Below are positions 21,854-33,595 of a DNA stretch of 64,000 bases, piece by piece. The notes under the pieces were generated by a model. That model was not told the origin of the DNA. It made no database searches and saw only the letters and a list, made by a program, of their open reading frames with translations. The translations under genes were made by a program, and so were the position numbers. Positions within the stretch are counted from its first letter, which is position 1. Each line of letters starts with the position of its first letter. The stretch is from Chondrosia reniformis (lineage: Eukaryota > Porifera > Demospongiae > Chondrillida > Chondrillidae): assembly GCA_947172415.1 (NCBI GenBank), contig OX359201.1, positions 2,294,001 to 2,358,000 of the forward strand, read 5' to 3'.

Positions 21854-22804
21854 TCATGCACTGCTGGACAAAGTAGTGCTTCCCTTCTTCCTCACTCTAC
21901 TGCATTTGCAAGTACATATAAAGCAGATCTTTTGACGAAGTGGCTGAAAATATAGCAAAATAAGAAGAGAGGTTGGAAAGAGGGAAAAAACAAGCCAACC
22001 CTCAGCTGTTAACACTATGTCCTCTAAAAGTGCTACTTCGGCACCATCTCCCTCAGGCAAAGCTTCAGTGATGACTACTGGAACAATTTGACCAATAAAG
22101 CTTATTGTATTGCCAATTACAAGGAATAGAGTAAACCTTACAAGAGCCTTTTGTGATTTTAAGTCACCCGAAATGCTTCTGTGTCTTATGTAGAGGCATG
22201 ACAATATGGGAGTAACAATTGTCACTGCATAACTTAAAATGCCATAAAGGAAGATGTACATTATTAGAAAAGGAAGTCCACCTTCATCATCCAGAGTAGG
22301 TGAACAGGTAACATTCTTGGCAATTGTAATGGTAATAACCTGGGGACTCCAAACTACTGCATTTAATGATATATTAATGACCCATATCATGCAAACAGTC
22401 AGCACTACATACCTCAGTACTACTCCATTGTGGCCATACCTTACAAACAGGAACACTACCACAGTGAAAACTGCCATAAATGAGAATCTGCAAGCTCCTC
22501 CACTTAAGTACATCCAAGTAAAGATGCGACAAAGGTGTTCTGAAGGTTTGACATACAGGTTAGTGGCTGATATAATGACATCAGCAGTATTGATTATTAC
22601 TCCACTCAACCCAACAGTAACATTAGCAGCCAGGAGGTTGAGCATCAGAAGGCGCACAGGCTTTGGAAAAGTAGACTCTCTTAGAATCATAAGCTGGACA
22701 AATAGATTCAAAAGTATGCCAGGAATAAGGAGAACTATCAATTCAACCAAAGAACCAACTCTGAACCTTTCCTGATACAAGGGACTAGAGAGATTTGTAT
22801 TCAT
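21854..22804 (-). CDS. 7TM-2: intact 7TM receptor, rhodopsin-like but divergent
   Basis: Single-exon gene of 316 aa. I chose the start at 22804 (MNTNLSSPLY) because the same Met, followed by an NLS/NLST glycosylation site, is shared by all copies; an in-frame Met nine codons upstream is not. Seven hydrophobic segments can be placed: VELIVLLIPGILLNLF (TM1), LLMLNLLAANVTVGL (TM2), a TM3 preceded by the HLCRIF cysteine and ending FVRYGHN in place of DRY, TM4 with WVINISLN, a second cysteine in extracellular loop 2 (NVTCSP), TM5 ending SCLYIRHR, TM6 ALVRFTLFLVIGN and TM7 ending LLILLYFQPLRQK. The usual NPxxY is not seen. The cytoplasmic tail is short, with CTCKC (possible palmitoylation) and a Ser/Thr-rich end. 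It is probably a sponge-lineage GPCR; its ligand is unknown. It lies upstream of the broken IFR3. Confidence 0.85.
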   Translation of the reverse strand: MNTNLSSPLYQERFRVGSLVELIVLLIPGILLNLFVQLMILRESTFPKPVRLLMLNLLAANVTVGLSGVIINTADVIISATNLYVKPSEHLCRIFTWMYLSGGACRFSFMAVFTVVVFLFVRYGHNGVVLRYVVLTVCMIWVINISLNAVVWSPQVITITIAKNVTCSPTLDDEGGLPFLIMYIFLYGILSYAVTIVTPILSCLYIRHRSISGDLKSQKALVRFTLFLVIGNTISFIGQIVPVVITEALPEGDGAEVALLEDIVLTAEGWLVFSLFPTSLLILLYFQPLRQKICFICTCKCSRVRKKGSTTLSSSA

Positions 22805-23721
22805 ATTTAGACTACGTATATGAAGATCCACTTTATATACATATATATATATGCATGGATCGGAGGATGAGGCATATTATATATACTGAATTTATTAGTT
22901 TTAAGGTAAGAACAATATTAGGAGTTCAGAATAGGTAATAGGTATACAATCATACATATATATAATATCTGGTTTATCTCTTTACATGTTTGCCTTTCTT
23001 AGTATAATTTAGTAATAAAAGGTCTAAACCTGGTAAACAGTCTCACTGAATAATTAAACAGTAACAAGTCCAAATCCTCAAATAAACCCATTTAATATAA
23101 TACCTAATCCTAGCCTATATGCGTGCATATGCTCAATAAAGTCTAGTATATACGTATGTGTGCATGTATAGAAAAGTTCATTAAACATTTAGTAATTGGC
23201 AATCGAAAAGTAATAAAGTATTACCTTAATGTTTAGTTTTTAGTGTTTTTGGTTAAGTGTGTGGTTACTATAGTTCACTAACAGAATTAAGGCATTTCAT
23301 TGGTATAATTTGGCATTCCCTAACTAACAACTAAATTGAAGTGTCTGTTAAGTGTGAATGTACATTCAAAAGTGACAAAGTATATATATATATAATTATT
23401 TTTCTCCTTATATTCCATTGAAAAAGAAGAGGAATGTATTGCTGTGATCTTTAAATAATTCATGATACCAATGAATCAACAATGCAAGTTGAGCAGGCAT
23501 GAAAAAGTCATTATATAGGTTTTTAAATATATATAATACATATGTTTAGCCATGCAAGATTGGCTAATTTATAATGTAGAAATTAGCCAAAATAGCATCT
23601 TTTTAAAATAATATGTATATATATAGTTTCAACAAGAAATATTAACACTCTGAGAATACAGATTATTAGAGCTTAAAACAGTTGTTTTTAACAGTAATTA
23701 CTTAGTACATAATACACACTG
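22805..23721. other. Spacer between 7TM-2 and IFR4
   Basis: This is the same class of spacer as 16591-17467, with the shared ggcaatcgaaaagtaataaa stretch near 23195 and the attccattgaaaa stretch near 23413. No gene is supported. Confidence 0.5.
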
Positions 23722-25262
23722 TCATGTACACTTTTCATACACAACTTCATTTGCACTGTCAGTTTTATCCTTTGTCATTGTAGAAGCATAAGCTGGGTTA
23801 TGTTGAAGATCTACACCAGCACTGTAGGGGAAACAGAGGAAGTAGATATGACAATTAATAATTGCAATAATATTATACATACTTTAATGTACGTATGTAT
23901 GTATGTATACCTATAGTAGTATTCTCTAAGTAGGGATGGCTTAAAAACACTACTACAGTACCTTATTCAATGTATTATTGTCTTGGACACATTGTACCAG
24001 TATCAGTGTTAGCTGAGTTGACTGCCCTCACTCTCATGTAGTATGTAGGGAACTCTGGTCCTGTCCAGTTGTAGCGTGTTAAGCTATTTTGGGTAAGTAC
24101 AGTTCCACTGATTGTGGTAAAGGTACTGTTTGTAGTGTACTCAATCTCATAAGCATTAATCACTCCATTTGGGTTAACAGGAGGTAGTAACAGAGGACAC
24201 GATATTTAGTATTCCTTTCCACTAATATTGGAGTTCCATCAGTGACAAAACTGTTTCTTGGAAAGTAGATTCCAGGATACTGTGAACTTGTTTTGATATA
24301 TATGGACACACCAGCTATAAAATATTAAATACAATATATATAATATACATACATATGGCTGTACTTATAGTGATAGAAAAAATGGTGTATTGTTATTCCA
24401 GCTGTAAATAAAGTATTATATGCAGAGTATATACAGCATTATTATATATAAACATATTAATGTATACACAATATAAGTGTACAAAAACTCTAAGAATGGT
24501 CTATGGAATATATATACATTCTTTAAAAGAATATATACCGTCCTGGTTTATTATATACATTCTCTCTGGCTTACTTGAGACCGTGCAACATCTAATTAAC
24601 CTTCTCCATTAAGCCCAGATTCTAAACAATACAGTCTTAAGATTGTTTGGAAGTGCTTGAACATTAAACTCTATTAAAGGCAATCATACAAAGAAGTAAA
24701 AAAACCTGTAACACTGATCCTGTGAGTATCACTCCCCAGTATCACTCCATCCCTTCTATTAGATGCACTACACTGGTAGTCTCCATTATCCCTTTCCTCT
24801 ACTATATCCACCACTACTGTGTTGTTATACTGCCTCCTTGAACCACGCTGTGATGGTTCTGATGTATTGTCACAAGTACTTCCACTAGCACATGTCCAGC
24901 TGTAAGTCAGTTCACTTCCATAAGGTACTCCAACCACTCTACACACCAAAATCACTGTTGTTCCTTGCTCCACTTCAGTAGAGTTTGGATAAGCATCGAT
25001 TTTAACTGTGAAACACAAATGCCATCGGATATTATACAGTATATAGCTGTAATTTATGATATATCGAACGAGTACTCTGTAGTAGCTCTTCTTACCTTGG
25101 ATGTCGCCTGGTCGGGAAGAGGAAACTTGACCGATTAAAAGACCTGAAGGAAATTGAACTAACAGTTTTACGTATATAGTTATAATATTAATACATAAAA
25201 CGCCTGTAAGATTTACCTTGGAAGAAGAGTGTGACAATTATTCCTGCGTAGTAAGTTACCAT
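23722..25262 (-). pseudogene. IFR4: Ig-FN3 receptor with a large internal deletion
   Basis: Intact pieces are the signal exon (25217-25262, [14 protein letters not shown]), second exon (25096-25143), Ig1 (24706-25005) and tail exon (23722-23821). Between them, the first third of Ig2 (24187-24314) is fused directly to an internal part of FN3-2 (about 23985-24186), and FN3-2 in turn is fused to intron sequence. FN3-1, FN3-3 and the membrane exon are missing. The Ig2/FN3-2 junction is out of frame and reaches TGA at 24160-24162. If expressed it would give a secreted fragment of one and a half Ig domains. I regard it as a pseudogene. Confidence 0.8.
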
Positions 25263-27439
25263 TCTTATCTAGTTAATGATCAACAATAATAAAATGCAAT
25301 AGGAACTGTCAACTGTAAGATTTGATCACAACAACTCAAGTGTAGCTGTAGGAACAATAATAAATCACGTGTGTAACTCGTGCTGCATGCAATAGCAGAC
25401 TCAGGGATAAACAGGGGATTTAGGGAATTAGTATAAACATACGTATCTATTTATGATTTTCTATTTTTCTATTTAGTATATAAAGGGGGATTACAAATTA
25501 CAAGCTATGTAGGAGTGTGATAGAAAGTATTAGAAGAGGTAGGCTAGAAAAATAATGCTCTCAGAGGGAGTACTTCAAGCACCCAGAAACCCCACCCCTC
25601 TAAATCTACCACTGTGCAAGGTCATTACAAGATGTCAATACATTAAGTACAATTTTCTATTTTATGTTATAGGTATTCACTCTTATATATAAGCAGCACA
25701 GTAATGTTATATACGTATATAGTGATGTTGTGTGTATACATATGTTCACTAACTAGAGTAAGTGTATATGACAATTATTATTAGTATATAACTGTTGTAC
25801 ACATTGTTTACCAAATCCTATATGGCTTTACAGAACATAAGTGTGGATAGGGATGTAATATAAACTCTTTGTATGGTTTTACAGTGTATATATAAACCTA
25901 TGTATATATGTAGTTGGAAATGTCCGGCCATTCTCATCAAAGTGTACCTTAATTAAACTGAATGTATGTCTTGAACAGCTGTGATTGGTATTTATAGTAT
26001 GTATATGCATGCAGTTGTATACGTATACACATACATATTTGATTTATTGCTACATTTTTGAATTTTTGTTAAGAAATATTTTACTTGAGTATCTATTCTG
26101 CAATTCCTGAGCAATAGTTAGTGTATGCCTTTGATATGGTTGAGCCTTGATATGTATAAAGATATTAACATAATGGTAACAGGAGGTTTTTATACATGTG
26201 TACCTTAAAGTTACATGATCAGTTCCTTCTATGTTGCTGTCCTTAGCACTTTACAAGGGTGTGTCTCTTATATAGATAGGACAAAGCAAATTTGTTAATA
26301 TCAATAGCCAATTAAAAGCTTATTGAATTTACGGACATTGAAAAAGAATAACTGCGTTATACATATGCATGAAGCACTTATACGAGTTAGGGTCCTGACG
26401 TAGTGATTGTGTGTGTGTATATATTTGCTGGATTACAAAAGTAATATAATATTTTAGATTGAAATTATCATGAGAATATTGTTTAAAGACTATATAGGAT
26501 GGAGACTTTAGCATGCTATTGTAATTATTATATATGCAAAAATTTGTGGTATAATCAAAATCATTCAAAAAGCAATACATAGGTCCTATTATGTACGTAT
26601 GTAAAGTCACATGTTCCCCTGCAATGTCATGTTTATACAAAAAGCATTGCCTGTCCATTTTCTGTGATAAGAAATAAGAGAATTCTTACAAACAACAGCC
26701 TTCTGTTACATACTTTGCATTATACAAGATCTAAAAAATTCTGTTATCTACATAACTGTACATGTTGTGTATAGGCTACTTTTAAATTACCTGTACATAA
26801 CATCAACAAGGAATTAGAAGGCAGTTTTTATATTTGACAGGCACGATACTTAACTGTTTCACTTCACTTTCAAAAGTATCAACAGCTATACATATAGTAC
26901 AAATTTACACACTTGAGAAAGTAGGAAATTCCACCATACAGCCTGTATACAATTGTGACACTAGGACAAGAGACTGTATACAATGCAGTATTCTTATAAA
27001 GATATAAAGATGTTAGATACGATATATATCACATGTGTAAGAAGTCAAGGAAGTCTGTATTCTTATGTTATATAATGACATATATGTTGAGTAACTGATT
27101 TATGCACATTCTGCTCTCAGACGGATAATATATGGCAAGTCTTAAAAAGGCATTTTTATGCATTTCATAAATTCTGTGAATTAAAAATACTAATCTGAAA
27201 GTCAAAATAACATCTCTTTTACACATATGACTTTCAACAACTTCAAGACAAATTTCCACTCTATAAGGAATGTTTCCCAATGACTATTATAATCTGTATA
27301 TAAAGTATAACATATTTTAAACATCAATAATTAAACATTAAAGCATATTTGTTTTCAAATTAGCTAGTATACACACTGTTATGTACACTTTTCATACACA
27401 ACTTCATTTGCACTATCACTTTCATCCTTTGTCATTAAC
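25263..27439. repeat. IFR4-IFR5 spacer, duplicate of the IFR7-IFR8 spacer
   Basis: From about 25604 to 27370 the sequence closely matches 51576-53330, including the aacataatggtaacaggagg stretch and the spacer just before the tail exon. A shorter related block is at 45290-46130. A degenerate copy of the upstream block (tgtccggccattctcatcaa) lies at about 25920. Positions 27379-27439 are a remnant of the IFR5 tail exon. Short reading frames such as 26329-26658 have no recognisable content and I do not support them. Confidence 0.7.
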
Positions 27440-30179
27440 TCAATCACATGTAGTTGGAGGTGACTCATCCCATTCAATATAGACAGATGTTGTTGACAAT
27501 GCTGCATGTTCTGTTATTTCTCTTAATCCTATTGGCTCACTTGGTACTACACAGAATAGTTCATGGCAATTTATGCAGATCATTGACATTACACAATAAA
27601 TGATAAACATTCATCTCTGTGAATCAGTGAGGAGAATGGAAAATATATCAATGTGGTTACTGATATGATTATATACCTCTCTCTGTTCCCAAACAAATTT
27701 CTAGTACATTTGATGGTTCTGACATTGTACCAGTATCAGTGTTAGCTGAGTTGACTGCCCTCACTCTCATGTAGTATGTAGGGAACTCTGGTCCTGTCCA
27801 GTTGTAGTGTGTTAAGCTATTTTGAATAAGTACAGTTCCACTGATTGTGGTAAAGATAATGTTTGTAGTGTACTCAATCTCATAAGAAGTGATCACTCCA
27901 TTTGGATTAACAGGAGGTAGCCAGTTCAACTCAACTCCATTTTCAATATTTCTTGTAATTCTCAGCAGACGTGGAGGACTAGGAACTGAACAGGGAAATG
28001 CATGCATTCAGTTATGTAGTTATAGTTTTACATTAAACTCACTGTCATCTTTTGTTTTAGCTGTCTTCTCTATGGGTTGACTGACTCCACTACCATCTGT
28101 AGCCCACACTCTAATCATGTATCTACTTCCAGCTGTCAGCTTGTTCAGAGTAACACTTGTATTGTCAGATCCACCCAACCTCATGTAGGTTGGTGTGACT
28201 GGTACTGAGAAGTCCTGTCTTTCATAACTGATGTAATATCCAGAGCTTCCACTAACACTAGTCCAGCTGAGTGTAATGGAATGTTGAGTGAGTTGTGTCA
28301 CTGATAGGTCATCAGTGGACAATAGAGAGGTAACGTCTACAGCAAGATTGCAGGATTATATATATTATATATCAACATGAAGTAAGATCTGTATATAATA
28401 GTTATAGCCCATGGCCAGAGGTAAGGACTTCATACAGCCTCACTGAGTATATATATAATAATTTGGTCCAACTATAACTGTTATAGCTATATCCCATTGT
28501 GATAGCATTCGAACATCAGAGCAAAATGGACAATATATTTAAAGAAATTCCACAAATTTGCTTCATATATCATATCAGCAATTCATATTGTATATGGTAA
28601 TTATTTGCCGCTGCTAGGTGGTTGCCATGTGTATTGAATGACTATAAAATTGCTATTTGTGACACTTTCCCTTCATACAATGGATATATTGTATTGGAGA
28701 GCAAACATATCTAGTAAATAAATAAATGACAAAATCTAATCAGGTTCAGCTGATTCAATCAATAGCAATAACACACAGATATGTATAACCCCAAGATATG
28801 AGTTTAAAGTTTAACTTAGCAACGCTAGCAAAATCTGTCGTCACACCTTTCCCACTCTTTGATCGGCAAATACATCACTTAAAACACCCTCATGGGGGTA
28901 TTATAACTAATACATAGTCCACCAATATCATCTCGTTACCCAGGCAATGGAGAATATATAGATGTATAATTAATATGCTGGCTACATGTGTTTACAAACT
29001 GTGTATTGTGTGGTTTTGTAAAAGAGCACATTCTGCAATATTACATGAAAAAACATTCTACATAATGCTAACTTGGATTGACAAACATTGCAAACCATGC
29101 TGTCCTCTGATTTCCTTGACAGTAGAATTCTTCATTTGAAGGATTCATAGATATTATTCTTGTTAACTGATTAACCCTACTTTGAGTGCTGTAATATGAA
29201 GTATAAAAGTGACCTGAGAAGGGATATATAATGCCATGACACTTGACTGCACCACTAATGTAACAGAAGACACGATATCTAGTATTCCCTTCCACTAATA
29301 TTGGAATTCCATCAGTGAAAAAACTGTTTCTTGGAAAGTAGATTCCAGGATACTGTGACCTTGGTTTGTAATATATGGACACACCAGCTGTAAGGTGTGT
29401 GTATATTAAAATTACAGTATATTTACAGGTACACCATTATTATGTATATTAATAAATACGTATATATGCAGAGTAACAGTATGAGACTAGTACAGTGCAT
29501 CATCGTATATAATTAACCTTCTCCATTAGGCATGATTCTAAACAATACCCATACAGCCTTAAGAAATGATTGAACATTACAGTCCAACTTGAATATTAAA
29601 CTCTATTAAATGGCAATCATACAAAGAAGTAAACAAACCTGTAACACTTATCCTGTGAGTATCACTCCCCAGTATCACTCCATCACTTCTATTAGATACA
29701 TTACACTGGTAGTCTCCATTTTCCCATTCCTTTACTATATCCACTACTACTGTGTTGTTGTACTGCCTCCTTGAACCATGTTGTGATGGTTCTGATGGAT
29801 TGTCACAAGTACTTCCACTAGCACATGTCCAGCTGTAAGTCAGTTCACTTCCATAAGGTACTCCAACCACTCTACACACCAAAACCACAGTTGTTCCTTG
29901 CTCCACTTCATAAGTGTTTGGATAGGCATCGATCTTAACTGTGAAACACAAATGCCATTGGATATTCTACAGTAGCTGTAATTTATGATATATCGAACGA
30001 GTACTCTGTAGTAGCTCTTCTTACCTTGGATGTTGCCAGGTCGGGAAGAGCAAACTTGACCGATTAAAAGACCTGAAGGAAATTGATCAACTGATTTAGT
30101 TAAAATATTTAGACTTAAACGCCTAAGATTTACCTTCGAAGAAGAGTGCGACAATTATTCCAGCGTAGTAAGTTACCAT
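27440..30179 (-). CDS. IFR5: Ig-FN3 family member without membrane exon, possible secreted form
   Basis: Exons: 30134-30179 (signal), 30025-30072, 29639-29938 (Ig1), 29073-29387 (Ig2), 28043-28336 (FN3-1), 27677-27985 (FN3-2) and 27440-27546 (truncated FN3-3). The frame stays open for 472 aa. A deletion joins FN3-3, just after the PPTTCD motif, to the middle of the old tail exon, so translation stops immediately (TGA 27440-27442). The membrane exon is missing. Ig2 is five residues shorter, and a local frame change replaces the usual GAGQVSWYYRNG with GAVKCHGIIY, which removes the central Trp of that domain. It may be a secreted decoy-like protein or a pseudogene at an early stage; the open frame across six complete exons keeps the first option alive. 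Confidence 0.55.
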
Positions 30180-31948
30180 TCTTATCTAGTTAACGATCAA
30201 CAATAATAAAATGCAATAGGAACTGTAAACTGTTTTAACTGTAGCTGTAGGAACAATAATAAATCACGTGTGTAACTCGTGCTGCATGCACTAGCAGACA
30301 CTCAGAGGACAGGTCCAGAATTTTGTAAAGAGGAGTGTGACAGAAAGGATTAACATGGGGGTGAGGGAATCAATAAACATGGTTAGGGAATTAGTATGTG
30401 TACCTATTTATGATAACTACATAAATTTTCAATTTCTGTCTACTTAGTACTATATATATTTGTAGGTACATCAACCGTAATTTAGTCAGTGTATGTACAT
30501 TGTGTTAAATATGTAAGGATATATATATAGCTGTAGAAGCTATAATAAATCAAGTGTATAGTGTAACTCGCGATCATGCTGAATGCATTATATAGCAGAC
30601 GGATCATTAGTAAAGGGGATTGCTAACTACAAGAGTAAGAGTGTGACAGAAAGAAGAGTTAGGTTAGGAAAATAGTATATATCCTCTCAGAGGGAGTACT
30701 TCAAATAAACAGAGACCCCACCCTTCTAAATCTACCGCTGTGCAAGGTCAAGTTTACAAGATGTTAATACATTAAGTACAATTTTCTATTATGTTATAGG
30801 TATTCACTCATATATTAGTACAGTAACGTTATATAGTGATGTTGTGTGTGTTTACTAATTAGATCAGTGTATATATAATTTTGACAATTATGTCAAAATA
30901 TGTAAGTATATAGCTGTTGTACACATTGTATTATTATTTATATATACTTTGCCTGATAGTTTTACAGAAGATTTATAAGTGGGTTGGGATGTAATATAAA
31001 CATAAACTTACTGTGTGGTTTTACAGTGCATGTATATATCTCCCTATGTATATATGTAGTTGGGAGATGTCCTGAGAGATGTGGCCACTCTGATCAAAGT
31101 GCAGAGTTGTGCTGAATGGATGACTTGAACAGTTGTACTGAAATAATAGCTACTTATTTGTATACTATATACGTACATATTATACATATTTGATTTATTG
31201 CTACATATTTGAATTTTTGTTAAGAAATATTTTACTTGAGTATCTATTCTGCAATTCCTTAGCAATAGTTAGTGTATGCCTTTGATACGGTTGAGCCTTG
31301 ATATGTATAAAGATCAACACTACACATGTATATGTAATATTTTTACGATATTTAATGTAGTATACTGTACATCAATTCAGCTAAGGAATATCCCTCTTCA
31401 TAACTATATAGATAATGGTTTAACTGAGTATATATACAGCAAATGTTTACAACACAGGCCAACAATTCATTACCTGCACTTAATATTATTACATATATAT
31501 CTATTGCTATCATCAACTATATAATTATGAGTACTTGACAGAGCATTGAAATTTTTAATAGTTTACATATTAGCAGATACTCTTACGTATATAAACTGCA
31601 GCTGCACATTGTACATGTACATTTTTTCTAATGCAATACTTCCATTCACATGCACATGGTCAAATAAATTCCATTAATACACTATTTGAGAAATACTATA
31701 AATAGCCTTGCATCTTCATATCACATATAACAGGTTCATCATACCAATACGTACGTAGATATCTTAGCAACAATATCTGTTCGTCATACTCATATATAAT
31801 ATAAAAGTCAAACATTTCAGCATAACTACTCAATGTTCATATGCATGTTCGTATATTACTGAGGATATAGAGAAATCATAATACGTATATATATATAATT
31901 CCCTGGAAGGTCCTCGCACACATGTAATGGATAACTTCACAAAGTTGA
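30180..31948. other. Upstream region of IFR5 and 3' spacer of 7TM-3
   Basis: Contains the conserved upstream flank (gtaactcgtgctgcatgcac near 30270), and a second, TATA-containing version of the same flank near 30580-30600 (cattatatagcagac). The block gttgggagatgtcctgagag follows at about 31060. The remainder is the AT-rich spacer shared with other 7TM 3' regions. No coding sequence is supported. Confidence 0.5.
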
Positions 31949-32903
31949 TCATGCACTGCTGGACAAAGTAGTGCTTCCCTTCTTCCTCTCTCCCTTGCAT
32001 TTACAAGTACATATGAAGCAGATCGTTTGATGAAGTGGCTGAAAATATAGCAAAATGAGAAGAGAGGTTGGAAAGAGGGAAAAAAACACAAGCCAACCTT
32101 CAGCTGTTAACACTATGTCCTCTAAAAGTGCTTCTTCGGCACCATCTCCCTCAGGCAAAGCTTCAGTAATGACTACTGGAACAACTTGACCAATAAAGCT
32201 TATTGTATTGCCAATTACAAGGAACAGAGTAAACCTTACAAGAGCCTTTTGTGATTTTAAGTCACCTGAAATGCTTCTGTGTCTTATGTAGAGGCACGAC
32301 AATATGGGAATAACAATTGTCACTGCATGACTTAAAATGCCATAAATGAAGATGTACATTATTAGAAAAGGAAGTCCACCTTCATCATCCAGAGTAGGTG
32401 AACAGGTAACATTCTTGGCAATTGTAATAGTAATAACTTGAGAACTCCAAACCACTGCATTTAATGAGATATATATTAATGACCCATATCACACAAACAG
32501 TCAGCACTACATACCTCAGTACTACTCCATTGTGGCCATACCTTACAAACAGGAACTCTACCACAGTGAAAACTGCCATAAATGAGAATCTACAAGCTCC
32601 TCCACTTAAGTACATCCAAGTAAAGATGCGACAAAGGTGTTTTGAAGGTTTGACATACAGGTTAGTGGATGATATAACGAGGTCAGCAGTATTGATTATT
32701 ACTCCACTCAACCCAACAATAATGTTAGCAGCCAGGAAGTTGAGCATCAGAAGACGTACAGGCTTTGGAAAAGTAGACTCTCTTAGAATCATAAGCTGGA
32801 CAAATAGATTCAAAAATATGCCAGGAATAAGGAGAACTGTCAATTCAACCAGAGCACCAACTCTGAACCTTTTCTGAGAGGGACTAGAGAGATTTGCATT
32901 CAT
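31949..32903 (-). pseudogene. 7TM-3: 7TM receptor with one frameshift
   Basis: It aligns end to end with 7TM-5. The start is at 32903 (MNANLSSPSQKRFRVG). TM1 to TM4 are open in one frame and TM4-end to the C-terminus in another. The break is four extra bases in a TA run at about 32464-32478 (gagatatatatta versus gagatatta in 7TM-5), at the end of TM4. Everything else, including NVTCSP, SCLYIRHR and the TM7 segment, is preserved. TM3 ends EFLFVRYGHN. The lesion is young, or could be a sequencing or assembly error in a simple repeat, so the locus might be functional in some alleles. Confidence 0.8.
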
Positions 32904-33595
32904 ATTCAGACTAAACCCGGTAAACGGTCTGACCAAAAATTGAAAGATGTAACAAATCTAAATCCTCTTTAAATAACTAATCCCAACCTATATATGCTTA
33001 ATAAAGTCTATGTATGTATTGCGAGAAAACCATTATGAAAATATACATGTATAGAAAATTTTCATAAAACTTAGTAATTGGCAATCGAATAGTAATAAAG
33101 TATTACCTTATTGTATTGTCTTCATTGGTTTTGGTTAAGTGTGTGGTTACTGTAGTTCATTAACAGAATTAAAGCATTTCATTGGCACTAAATTGAAGAA
33201 TTATATATTGTTCCCTTATATGTGTCTGTTAAGTGTGAATGTACATTCAAAAGTGACAAAGTACATACAATTATTTTTCTCGTTATATTCCATTGAAAAT
33301 AAAGAGTATATTGCTGTGATCCTTAAATAATTCATGATACCATCGAATCAACAAGTTGAGCAGGCATCATTATATAGGTTATTAAATATATATAATACAT
33401 ATGTTTAACCATGCAAGATTGGCTAATATATATTAAAATATAATGTAGAAAGTAGCCAAAATAGCATCTTTTTAACGTAATAGTTTCAACAACAAGAAAC
33501 ATTTACACTCTGAGGATACAGATTATTAGAGCTTAAAACAGCTGTTTTTAACAGTAATTACTATAGTACATAATACACACTGTTATGCACATTTT
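32904..33595. other. Spacer between 7TM-3 and IFR6
   Basis: Same class as 16591-17467 and 22805-23721, with the shared words ggcaatcgaatagtaataaa and gcatttcattggcac. No gene is supported. Confidence 0.5.

Noticed and set aside
22254-22775. Long plus-strand open frame opposite 7TM-2, with similar frames opposite 7TM-3 (32464-32877) and 7TM-5 (62179-62577)
   Set aside because: These are antisense shadows of conserved coding sequence. They recur only because the 7TM genes are duplicated and have no recognisable protein features.
26329-26658. 109-codon open frame, repeated in part at 52276-52524
   Set aside because: It recurs only because the spacer is duplicated. The two copies differ by frame-disrupting changes, as expected of non-coding DNA.
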